From Vibrio sp. JPW-9-11-11 (lineage in GTDB: Bacteria > Pseudomonadota > Gammaproteobacteria > Enterobacterales > Vibrionaceae), in the NCBI RefSeq assembly GCF_013369335.1, contig NZ_SZQJ01000004.1, positions 186,001 to 250,000 of the forward strand: 64,000 bases of DNA. Direction: 5' to 3'. The notes under the pieces were generated by a model. That model had not been told where the DNA came from. It did no database searches and worked only from the letters and a program-made list of their open reading frames with translations. This document shows positions 56,877 through 64,000 of the stretch, one piece after another. Each line of letters opens with the position of its first letter. The first letter of the stretch is position 1. Both the position numbers and the translations under genes were made by a program.

Positions 56877-59330
56877 TTAGTTTGCACTTGAACTCGCAGC
56901 GAGAGAGAGCTCGATGGCTTGTTCGAATGGGATTGGACGAGAGAAATAGTATCCTTGCCCTAACTCTACTCCCGATTTGAGACACAACTCATAATCACTG
57001 AGATCTTCGATACCTTCAGCCAGCACCCTCAAACCTAAGCTAGAGCATAAATGGCAAAGATGGGTTAACGATTTCTTAGAGTAGGCGTGATGCGTCACAA
57101 AACACTTATCGAGCTTTGAAATGTACAAAGGGATACTTTTTAAGCAAGACAAAGAAGAGTAACCGCTACCAAAGTCATCCAAGGCCAAACGAATATCTCT
57201 CGCTTTAAACTCGTTGAGGGTGTCGATAAATGTCGACTCTTCGAGGAATTTGTCTTCGGTAATTTCAATGATGAGACGATGAACATCTTGACCACTTGTT
57301 CTAAATTGAAGCTCTAGTTCATCCAATACGTCGGTAACCATAAGCTGTGCGTGACTCAGATTGATCGTCAAAAAGGTGTTTGGGTCCGACATCGCAAGGA
57401 AACGGCATGCTGCTTTGAACGTTTCAACGGTGAGTGTATGGATGGCACCAGTCAGTTCACATGCTCGCACAACAAGTGGTGGTGGTATGCCTGAGCCATC
57501 GTCATAGCGGAGACGGAGTAACATTTCGTACCCCACAATGTGTCGCGTTTTCATCTCAACGATCGGCTGAACGTGGAAATCAAAGTCACGTTGCTCTCGG
57601 ATAAGCTTTTGTACTTGTGCACTGGCATTGTTGAGTTGCGCAACATCGGAGTCGTACTCTTGGACATAGGGTAAGATCTTGTTTCCGCCTGCGCTTTTAG
57701 CCTGATACAGTGCAATATCCGTGTATTTGAGCGAATCGGAGGGATCACTGAGCTGAGCCGTGTGAATCATACCGCCACTAACAGTCACTTTTACGCTCGC
57801 TTCATCTTCCACGTAATAGGGTTGATAAAAGCAGTGGATGATCGACGCGGCAACCTCATTCGACTCTTTTCCATCGGCTGAAAATACAAGGCAAAACTCG
57901 TCGCCGCCAATCCGATAAACACTTTGGGCTTGGGGGACTTCTTTCTCGAGTCGTTTGGCTACCTGGTTGACGATACTATCGCCTGTTTTATGACCGTAAT
58001 AATCATTAATGAGCTTGAACTGGTCGATATCAATATAGACGACGATATAGTCACTCGAATCGTATTTAATCGTCTTCAACCAACTTTGGAAGTTAAACCG
58101 ATTTTTTAACCCGGTGAGCGTGTCAATATTGGCCTCTCTATCCAACAGTAAGTTACTCTCCTCAAGTTGACGCTGAATACTTTCCCTTTTCTTGACGTTC
58201 TTAAATAACGCGATATTCGTAATCAGTAGCACCGTTAATAGTAAGCTAGTCACCAATATTTGTAGCCAGTACTCTCTCCATGGGTTAAAAGGTTGGTCAA
58301 TAATATAAGAAGAAGAGGGCAGTACTGAAGGAGAGATATTGTATTTGACCAGTCGGTCATGGCGAAAAATATAGCTGCCAATATCTTGTTGGATCATGTC
58401 GATCTTGGCGGTGGAGGTGCCTTTGAGGATCTGAATGGCTTGGCTTGCCGCTAGCTGCCCCGACTTTTTAGCGTTAATCACTTTGCCTCCCGTCACGCCG
58501 TAGTCAATCAGCTGTTCATGCATGGCGTAGACTGGTTGGCTTGATGCGGTGCTGATACGGTTGGCCCCTTCCGCAAGCGAGACATAGCGGTTGGAAGCAT
58601 CACTGTAGTAAGAGCCGAAAATAATCCCGGTGTCGTCAGACAGTGTGTTGACGTAATTTTCTAATTCACTTAGCGTTTCTTTGCCATAAATACGTTCAAA
58701 GGTGACCGCTGGAAACTGAGTAAAGGTTTTGGATACAGTATTCCAACGAGCTTCCCCTGTCGGTGTCTTGTCAAAAATGAGTAATATTTTTTCTACTTTA
58801 GGATTGATGTCCAATATCAATTCGACATTTTCTACAAAGGGCTCCACTTCAAAAACGCCGGTAAATAGATGTCGATCTAATACTTCAGCTAATGAGACAT
58901 TATTTACGCCGACAAAAACAACGGGGCTGTTATTGAAAATTTCATTGTGAAACCGACGGACAAAGTTAAGTGCATTATCATCGGTTGTAATGACTAAACT
59001 GAGATCTTTGTCTTTAAACTTATAGAGATAGTCACTTCTTAAGCGCTGAACATACTCTTCGCCAAAGCCGTACTCTTTGGTGTCCATAAACTCGATATCA
59101 AGCGAATGGTAACCTGATTTCGCCAGTTCATTTTTAATGGTGTTAACCAGATTATCTGTCCAAGGGAAACTGCTGTGGTAGGAGTTGAGGATTAGCACAT
59201 TACGCTCATCGGCTTGAGCGAAAGTGGGAGCATAACAAACCAGGCTTACCATCAAGACACATAGCAGCTTGCTTATCGAGTGAACTGGCACACGGTGACG
59301 CAAAATGGCCTTGCAGACGTGAATTTTCAT
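56877..59330 (-). CDS. Periplasmic-sensor GGDEF-EAL protein (c-di-GMP turnover)
   Basis: A predicted inner-membrane protein of 817 residues from the ATG at 59328-59330, which starts a signal-like segment (VPVHSISKLLCVLMVSLVCY) ahead of the mature DERNVLILNSYHSS. The periplasmic part (about 40-340) has the fold signs of an ABC-type substrate-binding protein (HSSFPWTDNLVNTI, PVVFVGVNNVSL, TGVFEVEP). A membrane helix (about 345-370) is followed by GGDEF (RIGGDEFCLVF, near 473) and EAL domains. The EAL signature reads EML (VGYEMLLRL, near 597), but TINLS, IEITED, DDFGSGYSSL, SKLDKCF, LAEGIE and LGQGYYF keep the catalytic residues, so both cyclase and phosphodiesterase activities remain possible. 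A GTG at 59369 is an alternative start. Confidence 0.92.
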   Translation of the reverse strand: MKIHVCKAILRHRVPVHSISKLLCVLMVSLVCYAPTFAQADERNVLILNSYHSSFPWTDNLVNTIKNELAKSGYHSLDIEFMDTKEYGFGEEYVQRLRSDYLYKFKDKDLSLVITTDDNALNFVRRFHNEIFNNSPVVFVGVNNVSLAEVLDRHLFTGVFEVEPFVENVELILDINPKVEKILLIFDKTPTGEARWNTVSKTFTQFPAVTFERIYGKETLSELENYVNTLSDDTGIIFGSYYSDASNRYVSLAEGANRISTASSQPVYAMHEQLIDYGVTGGKVINAKKSGQLAASQAIQILKGTSTAKIDMIQQDIGSYIFRHDRLVKYNISPSVLPSSSYIIDQPFNPWREYWLQILVTSLLLTVLLITNIALFKNVKKRESIQRQLEESNLLLDREANIDTLTGLKNRFNFQSWLKTIKYDSSDYIVVYIDIDQFKLINDYYGHKTGDSIVNQVAKRLEKEVPQAQSVYRIGGDEFCLVFSADGKESNEVAASIIHCFYQPYYVEDEASVKVTVSGGMIHTAQLSDPSDSLKYTDIALYQAKSAGGNKILPYVQEYDSDVAQLNNASAQVQKLIREQRDFDFHVQPIVEMKTRHIVGYEMLLRLRYDDGSGIPPPLVVRACELTGAIHTLTVETFKAACRFLAMSDPNTFLTINLSHAQLMVTDVLDELELQFRTSGQDVHRLIIEITEDKFLEESTFIDTLNEFKARDIRLALDDFGSGYSSLSCLKSIPLYISKLDKCFVTHHAYSKKSLTHLCHLCSSLGLRVLAEGIEDLSDYELCLKSGVELGQGYYFSRPIPFEQAIELSLAASSSAN

Positions 59331-59554
59331 TTGTTCAACACTGAATAGTCTCAATCGACGATACCCCACTTTTTCATCGCTATAGATAGTAAAGCATAGC
59401 GGTGAGTCAGCCGCTGACTATTTAGTGAACTGCGAGCGAAGTCGTGACGAGCAAAAGCGCAAACTTAGTTTGTGAAAAAACACATTTGTGTTTCGGGGGA
59501 GCTTTATTAAACTTCGCGCGTAAATTTTATTAACTTTTTTTAAAGGTGTGCAAA

Positions 59555-60151
59555 ATGTCAACAAAACTGGCAAACCCAGCTCCACTTGGCCTGATGGGTT
59601 TCGGTATGACAACCATCCTGCTCAATATCCACAACGCAGGCTTTTTTCCCATTGATTCCATGATTTTGGCAATGGGGATCTTCTACGGTGGTCTTAGCCA
59701 AGTACTGGTTGGTATGATGTGCTTTAAGCGTGGCGACACCTTTGGTACTACGGCGTTCACTTCATACGGCCTATTTTGGCTGACCTTAGTCGGCTTGATC
59801 GTTATGCCTTACATGGGCCTACCTGCGAGCCCTGCGAGTTTTATGGGCTGGTACCTACTGCTTTGGGGTGTGTTCACTGGCTTTATGTTCATCGGTTCAC
59901 TTTGCTACCCAGTGGCGAAGCAGGTTGTGTTCGGCTCACTCACGATTTTGTTCTTCCTACTCGCGGCGCGTGATTTCACAGGTAGTGAGTTTATTGGCAC
60001 GATTGCAGGCTTTGAAGGTATCTTCTGTGGTGCGAGTGCGATCTACTTTGCGATGGCACAAGTGCTTAATAATGAGTATGGCCGCACTATTTTGCCTATC
60101 GGTGATAAGAAGGCGGCACAACACGTTGAACTCGAGCAAGTGTCGGCGTAA
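59555..60151 (+). CDS. satP: Acetate uptake transporter, SatP/GPR1/FUN34/YaaH family
   Basis: A 198-residue inner-membrane protein with six segments. The family signature [14 protein letters not shown] lies at residues 6-19, and [14 protein letters not shown] and [22 protein letters not shown] follow, as in the acetate-succinate channel SatP. ATG at 59555 with AAAGGTG seven bases upstream; an earlier frame start at 59546 lacks such a site. Single gene with its own terminator. Substrate by family is acetate; succinate is possible. Confidence 0.9.
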   Translation: MSTKLANPAPLGLMGFGMTTILLNIHNAGFFPIDSMILAMGIFYGGLSQVLVGMMCFKRGDTFGTTAFTSYGLFWLTLVGLIVMPYMGLPASPASFMGWYLLLWGVFTGFMFIGSLCYPVAKQVVFGSLTILFFLLAARDFTGSEFIGTIAGFEGIFCGASAIYFAMAQVLNNEYGRTILPIGDKKAAQHVELEQVSA

Positions 60152-60209
60152 CGAACAGAGTTTAACAGCCTGATACTTGCCTGAAGTACCAGGATGGAAC
60201 GGGAATAAC

Positions 60210-60242
60210 AAAGGGGTTAGCGTCAAGCTAACCCCTTTTTTT
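60210..60242. terminator. Terminator between satP and AGCS symporter
   Basis: AAAGGGGTTAGC (60210-60221) pairs perfectly with GCTAACCCCTTT (60227-60238) around GTCAA, followed by TTTT. The A-run upstream could let it also work for the convergent symporter gene, which ends at 60268. Confidence 0.93.
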
Positions 60243-60267
60243 GCCACTGCTTTGTCATTTTTAGCGA

Positions 60268-61809
60268 TTAAGTCGATGGCTGTTCGACAGGTTTTGTCTC
60301 AGGCGCTTCGGCTTGTGGCTGTTTTCCGGTTTTACGACGGTACTTATCTTCCCAATAGTCGGCGCCTTTAATGCCAAGTTTCACTGGGTTGAATGTGTAC
60401 TCAGTAACACCCTGCTTCTGTTGCTCTTCATAGTCTTTTAGCGCTTTCAATGCGGGCTTAGACATAAAGAAGATGATCAGAATACCGACAATGTTTAGCC
60501 ATGCCATCAGGCCAACACCCACATCACCCAATGCCCAGGCGAGGTTTGCCGTTTTTACGGTGCCGTAGAAAACGACCGCAATGAGTGCAACTTTGAGCAA
60601 GAACATCACGCCATTGACTTTAATGGTACGACGAATGTACGCCACATTAGTTTCTGCGATGTAGTAGTAAGCCAAAATGGTTGTAAAGGCAAAGAAGAAC
60701 AGCGCAATCGCGATGAAAGGTTTACCAATGCCCGGAAGCGCACTTTCAATCGCCATTTGGGTAAACACAGGGCCGTTTGCGGCAATATCTGCACCTAGGT
60801 TTTGAACGAGGAAGCCTTCAGCGCCGTGAACGTTGTATGCACCAGTGATGATGATCATAAACGCGGTTGCAGAACAGACCAGTAATGTATCGATGTAGAT
60901 AGAGAAGGATTGAACCAAACCTTGCTGCGCTGGGTGATCAACACTTGCTGCTGCCGCTGCGTGTGGGCCCGTACCTTGACCAGCCTCGTTAGAGTAAACA
61001 CCACGTTTTACACCCCAACCGATAGCCGCACCGACCCCTGCCATTGGTGTGAATGCATCGCCGACAATCATTGAGAACACACGCGGCACTTCACCGATGT
61101 TGAGCAGGATGATCACAAAGGCGGTGATAATGTAGGCCAATGCCATAAAAGGCACCACAATTTGAGTGAAGTTAGCAATACGTTTCACACCACCAAAGAT
61201 GATGAAAGCTAAGATCACCGAGATGATGGTACCGGTCAGGATTTTAGCAAAACTGAAGGTACCCATGGCGGTTTCAATCATAGCGCCAGAACCAAACGCC
61301 GCTTCGACAGCGTTACCGATACTGTTGGATTGAACGCCAGGGAGTAGGAAACCACAGGCGAATATGGTCGCAATAGCGAAGATCCACGCATACCATTTTT
61401 GTCCCATTGCTTTCTCAATATAGTAAGCAGGGCCACCACGGAACTCGCCGTTGTCTTCTTCTTTGTAGATTTGCGCCAAGGTCGATTCGGCGTAGGCTGT
61501 GGCAGCACCAAAGAAGGCAACCACCCACATCCAGAAGACCGCCCCTGGGCCACCAAACCCGATTGCCGCTGCCACACCGGCAATGTTACCTGTACCGACA
61601 CGGCCCGAAAGCGAAACGGCTAACGCTTGGAAGGATGAGATGCCTTTCGACGAACTCTTTCCTGAAAGTAATAGACGCCACATTTCAGTGAAGTGACGAA
61701 TTTGCACGAAACGAGTCATGATTGAGTAGAACAAACCAGCACCCAAGCACAAATAAATCAGTACCGGACTCCAGATGATTCCATTCAGAAAATCAACAAA
61801 TGACTGCAT
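60268..61809 (-). CDS. AGCS family sodium:amino-acid (alanine/glycine) symporter
   Basis: Membrane protein of 513 residues, about 11 segments, of the alanine/glycine:cation symporter family: FQALAVSLSGRVGTGNIAGVAAAIGFGGPGAVFWMWVVAFFGAATAYAESTLAQIY, KRGVYSNEAGQGTGPHAAAAASVDHPAQQG and FFFAFTTILAYYYIAE are diagnostic. The C-terminus is long and hydrophilic (WEDKYRRKTGKQPQAEAPETKPVEQ). Many vibrios put a glycine riboswitch before such a gene; I looked for one in 61810-62030 and did not find it. A hairpin overlaps the ribosome binding site. dadA upstream on the same strand suggests D/L-alanine use. Confidence 0.93.
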   Translation of the reverse strand: MQSFVDFLNGIIWSPVLIYLCLGAGLFYSIMTRFVQIRHFTEMWRLLLSGKSSSKGISSFQALAVSLSGRVGTGNIAGVAAAIGFGGPGAVFWMWVVAFFGAATAYAESTLAQIYKEEDNGEFRGGPAYYIEKAMGQKWYAWIFAIATIFACGFLLPGVQSNSIGNAVEAAFGSGAMIETAMGTFSFAKILTGTIISVILAFIIFGGVKRIANFTQIVVPFMALAYIITAFVIILLNIGEVPRVFSMIVGDAFTPMAGVGAAIGWGVKRGVYSNEAGQGTGPHAAAAASVDHPAQQGLVQSFSIYIDTLLVCSATAFMIIITGAYNVHGAEGFLVQNLGADIAANGPVFTQMAIESALPGIGKPFIAIALFFFAFTTILAYYYIAETNVAYIRRTIKVNGVMFLLKVALIAVVFYGTVKTANLAWALGDVGVGLMAWLNIVGILIIFFMSKPALKALKDYEEQQKQGVTEYTFNPVKLGIKGADYWEDKYRRKTGKQPQAEAPETKPVEQPST

Positions 61810-61819
61810 AAGTATTTTC

Positions 61820-61855
61820 CCTGTTCTGTTTTGTAATGGTTGTTTTCTGAACAGG
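61820..61855 (-). other. Hairpin over the ribosome binding site of the AGCS gene
   Basis: CCTGTTC (61820-61826) and GAACAGG (61849-61855) form a perfect 7-bp inverted repeat with a 22-base loop. In the minus-strand message the second arm ends in the AGGGA that serves as Shine-Dalgarno before the ATG at 61809. Folding would hide it. Confidence 0.5.
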
Positions 61856-62030
61856 ATATTACCCTTTCTGTAACGTAATTGTTAATTTATTTATCTATTA
61901 GTGTTGATTAGCGTGACAGCAAACACAAAGTGCTAAAAAAATGTTAATCGTTAGTGATAGGTGGGGCTATTCAACTGATTTGTTTGAGCTATATACGCAC
62001 AGTGAATAAAAGGCGCGTTAATAATAAACA

Positions 62031-62085
62031 CAAAAATAGGCTACACTGAACGATCAAATATTTGGCTAATTGAGTTCGGTGTAGC
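62031..62085 (-). terminator. Probable terminator of dadA
   Basis: GCTACACTGAAC (62040-62051) and GTTCGGTGTAGC (62074-62085) pair over 12 bases with one G-T pair and a 22-base loop. On the minus strand the stem is followed by CTATTTTTG. It begins 24 bases beyond the dadA stop. The rest of the 299-base gap to the AGCS gene holds no gene. Confidence 0.7.
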
Positions 62086-62108
62086 GTTTTATATGGTGCG
62101 AGATTGTG

Positions 62109-63368
62109 CTAAGCAGACTTCGCATAACGCGCCACACTAAGCGCCTCAGTGGTGACCTTGCCTGAACGGGTGATGATCTCCGTTAGGATTTCAGCCGAAC
62201 CACATGCCATGGTCCAGCCCAAGGTTCCGTGGCCGGTGTTGGTATAGAGATTGGTCAGTGGAGTTTGGCCAATAATGGGTGTGCCGTCTGGTGTCATCGG
62301 ACGAAAGCCTGTCCAATATTCAGCTTGAGAGAAGTCGACGCCTTGGGGAAACAAATTACTCACGACATGGTTGAGTGTCGCCAGGCGCTCATCGGGTAGA
62401 GTAGCGTCAAAACCAGCGAGCTCTGCGGTACCAGCAACACGAATTCGCTGGTCAAACCGAGTGAGTGCCACTTTATAGGTTTCATCCATAATAGTGGAGG
62501 TGGGGGCCTGTAGTTCATCAATAACAGGTAACGTCAATGAGTAACCTTTAACAGGGTAAATAGGCACATCGATCCCTAGCGGTTGTAGCAACTGTTTCGA
62601 ATAGCTTCCTAGCGCCACAACAACACGGTCACCTTCGATAGTCCCTTGATCTGTGTTCACCGCCACGACCTGTTTTCCTTCTGTCATTAGCCCTTTGATG
62701 TTGGTATCAAACATAAAACGTACCCCAGCTTGCTTGGCCATCTTTTGCAGCTGTTGGCAAAACAGGTAACAGTCGCCTGTTTGGTCATCTGGGAGATAGA
62801 GGCCGCCAACCAGTTGCCCTTGCATGTTCGCAAGTCCCGGCTCTTGAGCTAGACACTGAGCGCTATCCAGTAGTTGATAGCGCGTCCCGCTCTCTTCAAG
62901 CAATTTCATGTCTTTCTCTACCGCGCTGAGCTGTGCGTGAGTACGAAAGAGCTGCAAGGTACCTTGGCTTCGTCCTTGATAGTCCAGTTGATATTGTTGA
63001 TTTAGTTTCGCTAAACACGCTCGGCTGCGATTGGCGACAGTGAGCATCCGGGCTTTATTGATGCGGTATTTATCGAGTTGACAGTTGAGCAACATCTTAC
63101 CCGCCCATTGAATCAGCTCAGGGCTGAGCGAGGGCTTTACTTTAAGCGGCGCGTGCTGCTCAAACAGCCATTTAATCGCTTTGCTCGGAATACCGGGCGC
63201 GGCCCAAGGGGACGAGTAACCATATGAAATCTGACCAGCATTGGCAAAGCTGGTTTCTTCTGCGGCTCTTGATTGCCTATCAATAACCGTCACCTCGCAA
63301 CCTGCTTGCGACAAGTACCATGCGCTCGTCAATCCGACGACGCCACTTCCCAAAACTACGACTTTCAC
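62109..63368 (-). CDS. dadA: D-amino acid dehydrogenase DadA
   Basis: FAD-dependent inner-membrane-associated dehydrogenase that turns D-amino acids, chiefly D-alanine, into keto acids and passes electrons to the respiratory chain. 419 residues. GTG start. FAD-binding VVVLGSGVVGLTSAWYLSQAGCEVTVIDRQ (3-32), ETSFANAGQISYGYSSPWAAPGIP and the C-terminal GFRPMTPDGTPIIGQTPLTNLYTNTGHGTLGWTMACGSAEIL are diagnostic. No alanine racemase gene follows. A LysR gene is divergent. Confidence 0.95.
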   Translation of the reverse strand: MKVVVLGSGVVGLTSAWYLSQAGCEVTVIDRQSRAAEETSFANAGQISYGYSSPWAAPGIPSKAIKWLFEQHAPLKVKPSLSPELIQWAGKMLLNCQLDKYRINKARMLTVANRSRACLAKLNQQYQLDYQGRSQGTLQLFRTHAQLSAVEKDMKLLEESGTRYQLLDSAQCLAQEPGLANMQGQLVGGLYLPDDQTGDCYLFCQQLQKMAKQAGVRFMFDTNIKGLMTEGKQVVAVNTDQGTIEGDRVVVALGSYSKQLLQPLGIDVPIYPVKGYSLTLPVIDELQAPTSTIMDETYKVALTRFDQRIRVAGTAELAGFDATLPDERLATLNHVVSNLFPQGVDFSQAEYWTGFRPMTPDGTPIIGQTPLTNLYTNTGHGTLGWTMACGSAEILTEIITRSGKVTTEALSVARYAKSA

Positions 63369-63392
63369 ACGTATCTCTCACACTATTAAATT

Positions 63393-63431
63393 TTGCCAAG
63401 CATGCGCAATTTACATTCGATTAACAATCGA
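63393..63431. promoter_or_regulatory. Candidate operator dyads between dadA and LysR gene
   Basis: Two dyads lie in the 103-base divergent gap: TTGC-N9-GCAA at 63393-63409, and the perfect TCGATT-AAC-AATCGA at 63417-63431. Either could be the binding site of the LysR protein. Confidence 0.45.
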
Positions 63432-63471
63432 TAAGAATTGATAGTAGGTTTTAGTAAAACTAAAGGCTTGT

Positions 63472-64000
63472 ATGAAATCAACGATACTTCATGGTGTGCA
63501 CTTAATCTGCACCGTGGCGAAACATCAAAGCTTAACCAGTGCGGCGAAAGACTTGAGCCTCACGGTGGGGGCGGTAAGTCAGCAGTTACAACAAATTGAA
63601 CAGCGATTGGGTTTTAGTGTGTTTGAACGCCACGCTCGCGGGGTTCGTTTAACCGAACTGGGAGCAAAGTTGGTCGACGCCACCAATCATCATCTCGCAG
63701 CGATTGAGGAAAATGTGTTTCAGTTGACTCAAGTCTCTGAGCGAAAACAGATTAGACTTAAGCTGACACCGTCTTTTGCGTTTAAATGGTTGGTGCCAAG
63801 ATTAGAAAAATTCCACCGCCAATACCCAGATGTACAAATTCACACTGTCGCTGAAGGTGCCCTGGTTGATAGTGACAAGCGCAACTTTGATATCGCCATC
63901 GACTACGGTCCATTGCCCTACAAGAACCCGGATGCGGAGCTTATTCTCGCTGAGTCGCTGCTTCCTGTTATGAGTCGAGAATACTTCAACCGTCATAAAA
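63472..64000 (+). CDS. LysR family regulator, GcvA-like (cut by window edge)
   Basis: The first 176 codons of a LysR regulator; the C-terminal end is outside. ATG at 63472. Helix-turn-helix about 5-60: STILHGVHLICTVAKHQSLT, LSLTVGAVSQQLQQIEQRLGFSVFERHARGVRLTELG. The effector domain begins near residue 90 (IRLKLTPSFAFKWLVPRLEKFHRQYPDVQIHTVAEG) and its style is that of the GcvA group. Divergent placement makes dadA the first candidate target; the family often controls amino-acid metabolism. Confidence 0.93.
   Translation, partial: MKSTILHGVHLICTVAKHQSLTSAAKDLSLTVGAVSQQLQQIEQRLGFSVFERHARGVRLTELGAKLVDATNHHLAAIEENVFQLTQVSERKQIRLKLTPSFAFKWLVPRLEKFHRQYPDVQIHTVAEGALVDSDKRNFDIAIDYGPLPYKNPDAELILAESLLPVMSREYFNRHK

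Noticed and set aside
59470..59500. CRP-like site (TGTG...CACA) before satP
   Set aside because: The half-sites are two bases too close for the 16-base CRP consensus, so the match is poor.
61810..62030. Possible glycine riboswitch before the AGCS gene
   Set aside because: The conserved tandem aptamer core expected in such leaders was not found; only an AT-rich leader and one hairpin are visible.

Overview
The window is a continuous piece of a Vibrio-type gammaproteobacterial chromosome. The evidence is gene content and order: ppx-ppk next to a divergent pstC-pstA-pstB-phoU cluster, rlmN-rodZ-ispG-hisS-yfgM-bamB-der, yfgJ/xseA/guaB/guaA, a GH19 chitinase directly after guaA, and dadA with a divergent LysR gene. 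The proteins read like Vibrio orthologues throughout. The species cannot be fixed by eye. No tRNA, rRNA, prophage, insertion sequence, integron or CRISPR array was seen. Both ends cut genes: ppx at the left and a LysR regulator at the right.

Layout. (1) 1-9055, phosphate and polyphosphate: ppx and ppk1 on the minus strand, a well-matched Pho box, then pstC-pstA-pstB-phoU on plus, and a PPK2-type polyphosphate kinase converging on phoU. (2) 9115-12373: cutC, SOS-regulated yebG with a LexA box, and a LysR regulator divergent from a TDT/SLAC1-type transporter. (3) 12365-20653, glycerol uptake: a sigma-54 activator divergent from a six-gene ABC importer of the GlpSTPQUV type, with a near-consensus sigma-54 promoter between them. 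(4) 20749-31980: recC-recB-recD, a small unknown gene whose ribosome binding site lies in a hairpin, and argA with a paired ArgR operator. (5) 32112-43608, housekeeping: DUF2850 protein, mltA, tcdA-csdE, rlmN, rodZ, ispG, hisS, yfgM, bamB, der. (6) 43679-49900: an AlaX-like editing protein, a DASS anion transporter with a CitA/DcuS-type two-component system, and a GAF-GGDEF cyclase gene broken by a one-base frameshift. (7) 49935-54887: yfgJ, xseA, guaB-guaA. (8) 55097-64000: secreted chitinase, a periplasmic-sensor GGDEF-EAL protein, acetate uptake transporter, AGCS amino-acid:sodium symporter, dadA, and a partial LysR gene.

How the parts work together. Region 1 couples phosphate import (Pst), signalling (PhoU) and polyphosphate synthesis and breakdown (PPK1, PPK2, Ppx). 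Region 3 looks like a self-contained glycerol regulon. Its two ATPase subunits carry complementary defects: one lacks the H-loop histidine and the other lacks the LSGGQ signature, which predicts one working and one degenerate ATP site. RecBCD is complete. The tcdA-csdE pair fits cyclic t6A formation in tRNA.

I found no clear new defence or mobile system. The observations most worth a second look are the asymmetric GlpS/GlpT pair, the small gene with a hairpin-masked start at 30217-30474, the 16-bp inverted repeat in front of der, the frameshifted cyclase at a C-tract with a cluster of GATC sites upstream, and the large periplasmic additions in PstC and PstA.
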